A DNA stretch of 64,000 bases from assembly GCA_030512335.1 (NCBI GenBank), contig JAULSU010000006.1, positions 806,001 to 870,000 on the forward strand, given 5' to 3'. The notes below the pieces were generated by a model. The model had not been told where the DNA came from. It ran no database searches and saw nothing but the letters and a program-made list of their open reading frames with translations. Positions 54,441-64,000 of the stretch are shown here, piece after piece. Both the position numbers and the translations under genes were made by a program. The stretch's first letter is position 1; the number at the start of each line of letters is the position of its first letter. The DNA is from Immersiella caudata. Taxonomy: Eukaryota > Ascomycota > Sordariomycetes > Sordariales > Lasiosphaeriaceae.

Positions 54441-57400
54441 GCCGTCGGGAAGGAACCAACTTGAAGCTCTGCGCCTACAGCTCGAGATATTTTTTCGGCG
54501 GGCTGTCCTGCGGCTCCGCGGCTTGTCGTTGCGGCTTGAGGCGCGGCTTGGTCTCGATCACTCAAACCGCACCAGCCAGAACCAGCGGCTTGTCGTTTGG
54601 CCCCAACCAATATCCAAAGCTTGCTGTGCGGTTTGTTGATATGTCGATGGATTTCGGAACCTAGTCTGTGCGGTTGGTGTGGAGTTGAGAATCGCTGCTT
54701 GGGGGGCGGGGAACCATGAAGATGGGTTGAAAGCTTCCCCATCGCACAGCTCAGTCCAGTTTGTCATTGCGATCCTGGACCTCAAGGATTAGCGTGGTTT
54801 AGTACACGGAGAAGTTCTTTTCTTGATCGAGTTTACTATTATCTTTAACATGGTGTTGTGGGCGGTGATCACTTTCAGGGGCTCCAATCGCAGAGCCCGA
54901 ACGTTTCTTAGATTTACCCATAGTGGCTCACAAGTGCCATGAGTGGAAGTCTACGGGAACTACGATGCAGAGTATAAGCTCTATAATCTTCAGAGGTATT
55001 AAGACATTAAACTCCAAGTCAGCACACACAAAACGGGTTAAGTTCACTGGTAGCTCTCCTATCTAGAAACCTTCTATCCAGCACCTATAACACTGAACTA
55101 TTGTGTGCTGTTAATATCTATCCCTATGGCTTTTGCCAACTACCTGACAATACGAAGAGCTCACATGCTGCAATTGCGGTGAAAGTCACTGGCAACAGAA
55201 GCTCGAGAGCACGGAACGTCTTTGGAATGGCCACTGTTCACACCTGCAAAGATATTATCCGTGGATCTTCTTCAAGCCTTCCCTCTTCCTTCGCATCCTC
55301 GATGTACTGTGAATTGTCGCTGCTTGAGATCCGTGAAGCCGGCGTCCAACGGTAGAACAAAAAGACATCCAAGGCTGGGAGGCGACAAAAGAGGGTAACG
55401 ATTCGTTGATGAATGAAACACCGGATGGGGCAAGATAGCTGGACGATATTATCACGGCTGGCTTTAAGGAAGCGTGGCTAGACGCCGGTTAGTACCAGGA
55501 GGCTGAGGACAAAAAGAAATTGGGGCTTGTTATGTGTTCTCGTACCTTGGTGAAGTAAACGTAAAGAGCTATAAGGGAAGAACTGCTACTCCGTGTCGTA
55601 TGCCTAGGATGTATAACCGTTCCTGTGATCCGGACCTTCTGTTCCCTCAGTAGATTTGCAAGGAAGCTCCGGAATTTTTGAGATTCAGTTGCAGAGAGCC
55701 TCGCCGTGAGAAAATATCTGAACAATGTTGCGTACATATTTTCGCGAACCATCGCCGTCTAAACCGTTTCAGGGGATGGAAATAGCCCACAGTGCTAAGG
55801 TCGAGTCAAACACGCCTTGCTCTCCTGCGGCCGGGCAACCACAGAACGTCTAGCCCCTGAGCTTATTTGTTGATATTAGCGAAAATTCACGACGTTGACA
55901 CAAATGCACATCGGTTTCAGATCGAGACGACATATTTGGTTCTTGGGTGCATGCTAGACGGTAGTAGCACGCGGAGAAGTACTTCGCCACCCCGAACCTG
56001 CCGAGCAAGCATCGCCGAGACACCGGACCACTGCTGCTGGGTTACATCTGTCTGCCTCACCGGAATCAGGGGAAGCAGTAGCGTGCATCCGTGAAGGCAG
56101 ACAGTGCCCCAGCCTCACTTTTCCCGGGCCCGATCTGTGATTTGCTCGCAGCTGAAGCTCCCAGACTTCCAGCTCTGCTGCATGCGTCGCGGAGCTAGAC
56201 AGACGGAAGCGTCCCCCACGACCACAGCAACGGGAGGGCAAACCGATCAGCAGGAATCGACCCGCGGCATGGTTCGCTTCGTCGATTCTTTCATGTGCTT
56301 CACCGCAAGCTGCCATGCTCACGCCCCAGGGAAGAGTCACAGCATCCGCACAGGGTGATATCCCACGCTTCGCCGCACGGGCTGCTGCAGGACCGAAGCG
56401 AAGAGGAACCAAGCCAAAAAGAAAAATAAAGGGAAACCTGCCCAGAGCATGCATAGAATTTCCAAAGACAATATTTGGATATTTCCTTCGGCCGGGTTGC
56501 TTGCTGCTGTCACACGGAAGAGCGGGCCGAGCGGTGAGGCCCCCTTCCATCCCACTGGGCCAGAGGAAGGGACGACCAGTTTCCTGGAGCAGCCCCCGTG
56601 CCCTCGCTTTGTGCTGTGGAAGATGAATCTGCATAGCACAGCACTTCCCTTCAGGTTCCTCACACTGGGAGTACCAAGAGTGCGATGCACTCTGGGGGAG
56701 GGTGTGGAACGATCGCGTCAGGCAAGCAGGCACAAACTCTCTGGGTGACGGGATGACCACGGGCTGCCGCATCTGGAGAAACCTTGAGCGGTTCACGCTG
56801 TGTTCCAAATCGGGGCTATCGCCGCCGCCTCGTTCCCAAAGCTGCCGAGATGTAGTGTGTAATTACAGGCAACGTCCTTTCGTCCTGTCAGCTGAGAAAA
56901 TGGATTTTTCTCCTGTGGGTTGGGCAGCCAGCACACCCTCAGCTTTCACACCGACCTAGGTGTCAAGGCGTCAAGATTGCGGGATGGGGCGCGGTGATGG
57001 AGTGACGAGGGGTGGGGACACCCCCGCGTGGCCAGCAGAGGGAGGAATGAATAGGAAGGCACGCTCGGAAGACATCGAGCCAAGTACCGCCTCCGACGGG
57101 GTACCGAGCGGTACATGGGCACGGCGCGGGTAAGACCCATGAACAATACTCTTCAATCCGGCTTCGGGTCGTCCATATTTCTGTTTTTGTCGGCAACCAG
57201 ACCCTGATCGAGCTGTTTTAATTGAGTAAGCGGGCGGCTGCCCTCGCCGTCCCCAACTGCACTCCAAAGTTGCCCGCCGACGACTCCTTGGTCGAGCTCC
57301 GTTGATTGGACGAATTGCCCAATACCGATCGCAGGCCTCCGGCCAAGCCACCAAGCCACCACGACATCCCGACCTCCCATCAACCACCCATTGGCCACCC

Positions 57401-58891
57401 TCGTGACCCCCTCAACGCCATGTTCGACTCACCCTTGGCAAGCATTCCCGTTGAGGCTATGGAAATCTGGGGTTCCCAGGGTTAGCTGATCAATCCCTGG
57501 CACAGGAAACGCGGTCAACTGGATTCCACCTCAGGGTAATGTAACGCTACTCGGATCACCACCCAGCCGGCGCCTGGAACGGAAATTTCCACTGATCATG
57601 ATCATTGCATTGCTTTTTCTCCGACATCGAGTCAGTTGCCTACCTCTTTTCCATGGACAAACACCAATATCATCGTCTAGTATCACTCACTATGGGCTAC
57701 TTGTGCTACAAACAACACGCCAATGGTATGATCTGATCCCAACAACCTAACAGCGCCGCTTCAGCTCGCCTCGCCGCATCACACAGCAGCAGCAACCGCC
57801 ATCACATTGTACGCCATGCCTCTTTTCGTCTGGGATTTCCCCACCCCACGGGGAATCCCGACGGACTTACACAGACACATCAAAAGAAAAAAAGCCACCC
57901 CCAGCCAGCGCCCCTTGAACACTTGGACGCCAAACATACAGCATCCATACCCTCCCCTGCCGCGTTCAGCGTTACATACTCACCTGACGCACCGCAGTCA
58001 ACACAACACCCACCACTTATACCAACCGCCCATCCTGCATGGTCCCAAATCACAGACAAGAGGACATCCCTGTGCCTCCAACGGCACACAGACCCGGTCG
58101 TGCCATCATCACGATCCCAAATCCCAAGAACACCTCACCAAGCTCAACTAAACCAACCCACCAGACGGGACTGCATAAAACATGCATGCACAACCCACAG
58201 CACAGGCAGACTTCCCCCCTTAGCACAAGGCAACCCGGGCGGGCAAACTCCGCCATGCTGCATCACTGCAATTGAAACAACCTCTCTTCTTGACCAGTGG
58301 ACAAGAGACTAAGCCAGATGCGCACTGCGTAAACTCCGTTAGGTTGGTTTTGCGCAACATCACCCGACCCGGCATCGAGCCGGCAACGCAAGAAGAAGGG
58401 AACCTGCAGCGAACCAAACAGCTTGAGACCCGCCTGCTTGCGCACTGCGCATGCGTATATGTAAGTCGCAGCTAGCTTGCCTGCCTTGGCTTGGCTTGTT
58501 GGGGTCAGAGACAGGGTCGAGGTTGCGATTGGCATGTGCTTTTCTGCACTTTGGTGCTGTTGTGTGCTGTGTTTTTTGTTGTTTTTCATCTAACTAGGAA
58601 CGTAGCATTTCTGTGAGCCCCTGACGGATGGATGGGGTCCAAGATGGGAGGCTCGAAGTGCTGCTCATCGCTGACATGCACGCAGAACATGATGAACCAA
58701 TGGAATACACAAAACATTAGAGAGTATATTCTTTGCGTCTCTGAACTTAAAGGAATATGTATCTCAAAAGCCAGTTCCTCTGCTTGCCGTGTCATAATCG
58801 TCGCATTATGGTATCATTCCGCTCCCAAGGAAAGCAAATCCAGTCCAAATCCAAACCCGAATCCAAAAGATCGACCCATCTATCGTCATAG
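54441..58891. other. 4.4-kb intergenic region
   Basis: No gene is supported. The DNA at about 54.9-55.8 kb is noticeably AT-richer than the rest of the window and frames there are short. A 284-codon minus-strand frame at 55954-56808 has no start context, family or splice support. CA-rich DNA lies at 57.7-58.2 kb. The last part is the 3' flank of the zinc-finger gene. Confidence 0.5.
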
Positions 58892-60802
58892 TTAAATGTC
58901 TGGCTCACCCTCGGCATCTTCATCGTCATCTTCATCGTCTTTCTCCCCGACCACGATCTCATCTGCCACCTCGATGACAGGCTTGCTCTTACTAGCGCCC
59001 CTCACCGGGCTCGCAGCCATCAACACGCCCCCCTTTTCAGCCTTCCCCTTCCCATGTGCCGTGGATGTGTTGCCCTTGGCCAACACCCACCTGCCGCCAT
59101 CTCGCTCGATGATAGCAACCTCTTCCCTCCCAGCCCACTCTGTGAGGCAAGTATCGTGCTCGCCACCAAAGACAACGCTCGCCTCTCGCCCTTGTGAGGC
59201 GGCATCCAAATGTCTGGCGACGTGCTCCATGCGCTGGTCCCATGCTTCAGGGCTGTTGAACTCAGTGGCGCACCCCTGGGCCGGGCACGTCATGAAGTCG
59301 GGAAGCTTGCACCGCTCGCACTTGGCTCCCTCCTGGAAGTGGCTGAGGTCTTCTTCCCATTGTTGGATGGCAGCACTGTTGGCAGCGGCGGAAGTGCTGG
59401 CATTCTTGCCATTCCCGGCGGTGCCGGCCTTCTTCTTCAAAGCATCGGGCATGTGCATGCGGCGCATGTGTTGAGTGTAGAGATCCTTGCGGTTGAAGAT
59501 GGCGCCGTTGGGGATGTTCTCTCTCGGGACTCCCTTTGGGACGTTGTTCGACTTTGGAAGTCCTCGGGCTGCGGTGGAGTTGGTTGGGACCGGCGATGGT
59601 CCGTTGCACGTCTTGGAGCAGTCGTCTTCCTGACAGAGCCAGTAGTTGAGCAGGAGGTGCTGGGAATTAACGTGACGCTTCCACTCGTTCTTGCTCGCAA
59701 AGGTTGATTCGCAGCCGGCGAAGTGGAAGACGCAGATGTACGGGCGCGTATGCTTCTTCTTTGTGTGCGCATCCAGCGATGCCTTGTCCGGGTAGGGTTG
59801 CTTCGGGGTGGAGCAGCCCTGCTCGCGACAGTAGAGGGGGTTCTTGGGAGCAGTGTTCGGCTGGGGCGGGAGGCGGCGAGGAGAGACAGTGTGAGGTTTG
59901 TGAACCTGCCCTGGTTCGGGGTGAGGCCTGCTGTTGCGCTTCTTGGGCGACTCAGCTGCCAGCTTGTTAGACCGAGAACGTGGGCGGGCAGTTGATCGGC
60001 TGTGGTTGGCCTTAGTCTTCTTGCTTGGCTTCCACTCGTCGTCGTTGTCGGCCTTGCGCTTGGGAAGAGACGCGACAACGGCGTGTTCGTCATCCGAGTC
60101 ATCACCGAGGGGGGTTTCGGGGTATGCTTCAATCTCCTCCTTGATGGGAGGCTGGGTGTCTTCGGGGCTCGACATGCTCTTGATGGGAACGTTGGCAACC
60201 GATGCTGTGCGCGGGTAGGTCGTTGGCTCGGCGTCACACTGACTAGGGGCCGAGTAGCTGTCCCAGCTATCTGTGCGCCCAAAGTCAAAGCTAATGTTCT
60301 CGTTCTCGTCGCAGAAGTCGGGCTGGCTGTTGACTTGGATGGGGTTCACACAGGTGACCGGGCCCATGTTCCCAAACTGGAGGCTATGCTCGTGTGGGTT
60401 CCAAGGTGTGCTGTAGGCGGCTGATCGCGAGTATGGCGAGATCATAACCTCCTCGGGAGGCGAGCTGGGGTCCTCGGTGTCGGCTGGGGGGCTGTGGGCA
60501 CTGCCCGAGGCAGAAGATGGCTCGCTCGAGGAGATAGGACTGGCAAAGCGAGCGTGGAGGGGTCGGTGGACAGGCGTGATGCCCACGTTTGAGCGAATGT
60601 GGTGCTCGAGCTTCAGCGCCGGGTTCGAAGGGGTGTTGGTGTCGAAGAAGGCCCTCTGGTCATCGTCAAGGAAGTTCTGGAGGCTCGAAGGCGTGGTGAA
60701 ATGGTAGACGCCCTGCTGCATGCTCTGGTCCAGGAGGATGCCATTGTAGTCCATCGCGTCTCCAGGAGCATAGGGGTAGCCCCAAAGCTGAGGAGCGGAC
60801 AT
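58892..60802 (-). CDS. C2H2 zinc-finger protein, probable transcription factor
   Basis: This is one exon of 636 aa, starting at the ATG at 60802. The N-terminal 300 residues are acidic, Ser/Pro-rich and disordered, as in activation domains. Lys/Arg-rich patches follow (LPKRKADNDDEWKPSKKTK; AESPKKRNSRPHPEPG), candidates for nuclear targeting. Zinc-finger-like units are at about 328-362 (YCREQGCSTPKQPYPDKAS, then LDAHTKKKH), 363-391 (YICVFHFAGCESTFASKNEW, RHVNSQH), 395-410 (LCQEDDCSKTC) joined by a long loop to FNRKDLYTQHMRRMH, and about 518-545 (CPAQGCATEFNSPEAWDQRM, HVARH). CERCKLPDFMTCPAQGC adds more cysteines. The tail is acidic (EKDDEDDDEDAEGE). This multi-finger arrangement is common in Pezizomycotina, but I cannot name targets. 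Confidence 0.85.
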   Translation of the reverse strand: MSAPQLWGYPYAPGDAMDYNGILLDQSMQQGVYHFTTPSSLQNFLDDDQRAFFDTNTPSNPALKLEHHIRSNVGITPVHRPLHARFASPISSSEPSSASGSAHSPPADTEDPSSPPEEVMISPYSRSAAYSTPWNPHEHSLQFGNMGPVTCVNPIQVNSQPDFCDENENISFDFGRTDSWDSYSAPSQCDAEPTTYPRTASVANVPIKSMSSPEDTQPPIKEEIEAYPETPLGDDSDDEHAVVASLPKRKADNDDEWKPSKKTKANHSRSTARPRSRSNKLAAESPKKRNSRPHPEPGQVHKPHTVSPRRLPPQPNTAPKNPLYCREQGCSTPKQPYPDKASLDAHTKKKHTRPYICVFHFAGCESTFASKNEWKRHVNSQHLLLNYWLCQEDDCSKTCNGPSPVPTNSTAARGLPKSNNVPKGVPRENIPNGAIFNRKDLYTQHMRRMHMPDALKKKAGTAGNGKNASTSAAANSAAIQQWEEDLSHFQEGAKCERCKLPDFMTCPAQGCATEFNSPEAWDQRMEHVARHLDAASQGREASVVFGGEHDTCLTEWAGREEVAIIERDGGRWVLAKGNTSTAHGKGKAEKGGVLMAASPVRGASKSKPVIEVADEIVVGEKDDEDDDEDAEGEPDI

Positions 60803-63800
60803 TATGATAAACTCTGCAAGGTGGCACGGTTAGGTTGCGATGGATGGAATGCCTTGGCCTTGTGGTTATCCAGGATGGGAAGGAATGCGAAGGCGTCTGT
60901 TTGCGCGCGTGTAAGTGGGATCGATGCTTGCGGCGATCACGAAGACGAAAATATGACCACGAGGGGGGCAAGCAAGGCTGCGGCAACGAGGGGATATATA
61001 GTAGACAACCGAGGAGGGCAACCGGCGTGTGAGGCTCACCCGCTCCAGTCTAGAGCGAGCATTAATGGCAATGGCGGGGGGTTTAGCGAACGAGGGGGAT
61101 AAGCTACCTTGTCGTGTAAGATGGTTGGCAGCTCTGATGCAGATGCAGGTGCGGACGTGGTGGAGCAATGTGGTGGCGATGCACTGGGCAGACTCGGGGA
61201 TAGACTCGACCACCGAGACTCGAAAGCGGTGGATGGGATGGGAGCCATGGAAGGATAAATGCAATGGGGAAAGAGCGAGGGACACATCCACGCCTGGTTG
61301 GATGTTCAGAGTCCGCTCCATGGACGCTTCATGGGTACCGCAGTATGCGGTACGTACCTGCCACCGTCTACGCCTGTCGATGGAAACACAGGAACAGGTA
61401 CTGTCGGTACTGCCAGTACCTGCCTGCCTGGGCAGTAGGACTGGTACACACATGTTTCGTACATAATCCGCACACTAAAACATTCCGGCCTTCATTTCTG
61501 TGGTGGTCATGTTCAGGGCAGGCCGCCTGGGTAGCTATGGCGGTGGCCCCAGGGGTGTCGCTGGTGCGGGCCTCTGCTATAGGTTGGGGTGCTGGTTGCT
61601 CGCTGGAAGGCGCTCGTTGGGAATTGGGGGAGCAAGAAACCGCGAATTTTGCAGAGCAGAGCCTCAACATGTACCCTTTTGGTGTGGAACGCGGCAAAAG
61701 GGTACAAGTAGGGCTGTGATCACGCCTGATTTTGCTTCTTCTTCAATTGAATCCGCACTAGCCCTGTTTGGGCTTAATTCACCACTATGTGGCTGCATGA
61801 CCCCTGGCTTAGGGTGTGCAGGGGGTTGATTTGCCCGCTGGCGCTCGAGCAATTCGAGACTGCTGTATGGAGGCGTGTGAGTGGACTGCCACCTGCAGGC
61901 TTGTGCCTCAGCACTGCACCCAGCGCCAGCGAGAGTACCTTTCAAGTCACCCCATCTTCACTGCAACCGTCAGGTCTCTTTCATTGTTTCCCCGATCCTC
62001 CCCATCCCGCTCTGTACTCCAGCGCGGGCGGCCCTCTGACATCGCGTTGAGTGCCCTGTAACAAACCATGTGGGTACCCCACACCGCGCCCCGAGCAGAG
62101 GTGACTTGCCATCGCGGCGGAATCTCAAGGGTTTTTGCGGTAGATTGTCCGCGGCCCACCACTATCGTTTTGGCAGCATCACCCGCGTTGTTGGCCCGCG
62201 TTGTTCCTGCCTGGCAGGGTTACGGAGTACCCACCCGCTAAATTACCCCACCTGATTTAGCGACCCCGTTCTGGTGATCGGTGACCCACCGCGATAATGG
62301 CGGAGAAGGGAACGAGGAACGCTCGGGTCGAGGAAGGATGCCCCCAGGAGCGACCACCGCGGCAGCGGCAGCGCTTCGAGCACAACCTGGAAAATTGAGG
62401 CTCTGCTGGAGATTGCTGCGAGCGTGCCGGGACTTCGTCGCGCCCGAGTCGCATCCCCTAGCACCCAACACCCGCCCATTGGTGCTCGAGGTCCCACGGG
62501 GATCTGACGCGATACATTTGCACAAGTGCCGTACAGATTACGATACATATTACAACTAACAACCGGCACACGGAAACTGAACGGTGATGGGTGAAATTAA
62601 TCCCCTTCCCTGTCAGTGTCAACCCACAGACCGCTCGCTCGCCGCACAGCGACCCGGGCTCATCAGCTGTCGCAGCTTGTGCTGCGTTCCCGCCCAGCTC
62701 GCGGTCGAGGCCGTCGTGCCGATTGCCAGGAGGCGCGGGTACATCCTCCATCCGCGAACACCGACGGTGTGGCTTGCCGACTGGCTCGAAGAAGGAAGCA
62801 GAGGCCCGTCCCAAGTTTCGTTATGTCCAGACCCGCCACCACGCACAACTTCAATGGCGTCCACGGCGGTGGACGCTCCACCTGAAATTGGCGTTTTTCA
62901 CTGGCGGCAAGTGATGACGGTAACGACCCCTCCTTTGGTCGGCGATATCAGTGGTGGCTTTCGAGCCCAGCCATGATCGCCAGCTGGACAAGTCATCAAA
63001 GACCGCATCCACCACCACCACCCCTCCATCACTGTCGCGACACGTGCCTGTGGCCGTTGCTCGCTTCGTTTCTCGCTCGTCGCGGAAAAGAGATTTCTTG
63101 GGAGCCAACGAGAAATTGACCCACGGCAGTTGCATTAGACGTTCCAAGGCGAGGGTAACGGAGACATGGGACTGGTCGCCTTCAGTGGGGATCGCAACTG
63201 CACTACGCCCGGTTGAAGAGCGAACACCGTCCGCGCTTGATCACCGCTATCAGACCATTCAAAGAGCGACGCGAAGGCTAGTCCCGCGATTGGGCATGCC
63301 ACACCTGCCAGCGTCCACTCATCGAAACCACCAACCTCAGGGCGGAGGTGTGGAGCCGGGAAAGCGGCGCTTCCCGTGCTATCAGGGATGTGGTATCCCC
63401 GCGGCTTGGAACGGCATGTTCCTTGTCGCTCTCTTCCCGCCCTAGCTGGCGACATCGACAAAGAGGGCGATCCACCACCACCACCTGGACTTGATCAGAG
63501 CGCAGAGACGACAGACGCACTGTATAGCTGCCACGGCGACATGACACAATCCCGTGTTCCAACCTCTCGCGCGAGACGGCAATTTCAGCTTGCAGTGGTG
63601 CATCGTCCTGTATCGTTACTTCGCAGAATGTCGGCATCGTGATTCGCAGTTTTCGGCACACCGCAATCCTTTCCGCCGCCCCCAGGTTACAGCGAGGGTT
63701 ACGAAAGGGGTCTGCGACGACCTCCCAGCTGTGATCCTCCCCTCGAAGTCAGTAGCTTGCTGCCAATACACCCGAGAGCTGAAAGCAGCCAAATAACACC

Positions 63801-64000
63801 CCGCGGCTATTTCTGTTTTGATGAGCATGTGCAGCGCACGCGGCCCCAATGCAACCGACCTGCAATTTGGTCTCGGGCTCGATGAGCAACTGCTGCGCTC
63901 CTTACCGTGGAGTTGGGATTCCGAGGCCGCTGTCCATGTCATCAACCCGAGATGTCTTCACCGGAAACCTGAATGGGCTAGCTAATCTATCGCGTCACCG
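60803..64000. other. 3.2-kb intergenic region at the window end
   Basis: Upstream DNA of the zinc-finger gene. A cluster of GTAC-containing inverted repeats is near 61334-61436 (listed). Further frames up to 165 codons on both strands lack support. A gene beyond 64000 cannot be excluded. Confidence 0.5.
61334..61436. promoter_or_regulatory. cluster of GTAC inverted repeats
   Basis: GTACCGCA-GTA-TGCGGTAC at about 61335-61353 is a perfect 8-bp hairpin with a 3-base loop. GGTACTG, again GGTACTG, then CAGTACC follow at about 61398-61420. These lie about 530-620 bases upstream of the zinc-finger gene. They may form a structured regulatory site, which is inference. Confidence 0.4.

Noticed and set aside
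55954..56808. A 284-codon minus-strand frame
   Set aside because: No family, odd composition, no splice or start support, and other open frames overlap it on both strands.
58340..58400. A tRNA T-arm-like hairpin (CCGGCTCGATGCCGG on the minus strand)
   Set aside because: The loop is not canonical and no matching acceptor, D or anticodon stems can be found nearby.
1..64000. Secondary-metabolite cluster, phage, CRISPR or toxin-antitoxin content
   Set aside because: No PKS, NRPS, terpene cyclase, Cas, integrase or similar family was seen. The organism is a eukaryote.

Overview
The window looks like nuclear DNA of a filamentous ascomycete (Pezizomycotina, probably Sordariomycetes). The genes are single-copy eukaryotic housekeeping genes. 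Most are broken by short introns of about 46 to 68 bases with GTRNGT-like donors and CTAAC/CTGAC-like branch points. There are also GPI-anchored fungal wall enzymes, a Sur7/PalI protein and a fungal SCAP. There is no operon structure, CRISPR array, bacterial system or secondary-metabolite cluster. All multi-exon models were built by hand from splice signals and checked for reading frame.

Layout. 0-7 kb: an intron-containing tRNA-Asp, a divergent 14-3-3-like protein (minus), a long gene-poor stretch and a small Cys-rich protein (plus). 7-17 kb: SCAP (minus), a JMJD7-type JmjC hydroxylase (plus) and the rRNA methyltransferase Spb1 (minus). 17-27 kb: Cdt2 WD40 ubiquitin-ligase receptor (plus), heme oxygenase-like tail-anchored protein (minus), an unknown membrane protein (minus) and coatomer epsilon (minus). 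29-36 kb: DUF6536-type multi-pass membrane protein (plus), free methionine-R-sulfoxide reductase (plus) and a GH72 glucanosyltransferase (minus). 36-44 kb: F-BAR/C1/SH3 protein Bzz1, a Sur7/PalI protein, an unknown small protein that may be mitochondrial, and Oma1 (all minus). 44.5-46.2 kb: a decayed tandem-repeat array. 46.6-49.5 kb: a GH16-like GPI protein with a repetitive Ser-rich stalk (minus). 52-54 kb: an unknown gene interrupted by an in-frame TAG (minus). 58.9-60.8 kb: a C2H2 zinc-finger protein (minus). The rest, notably 54-58.9 and 60.8-64 kb, is intergenic.

Neighbouring genes do not form one pathway. Loose themes are the cell surface and wall (GH72, GH16-like, Sur7/PalI, Bzz1), membrane and sterol homeostasis (SCAP, epsilon-COP), mitochondrial quality control (Oma1 and its unknown neighbour) and RNA or cell-cycle housekeeping (Spb1, Cdt2, tRNA-Asp). 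I did not find a convincing new multi-gene system. The most interesting signals are a 14-3-3-fold protein without the phosphopeptide-binding residues, a GH16 protein without its acid/base glutamate, a 5-nt microexon beside an unusually long intron in the methionine sulfoxide reductase gene, the in-frame amber codon at 53.19 kb and the decayed repeat array at 44.5-46.2 kb.
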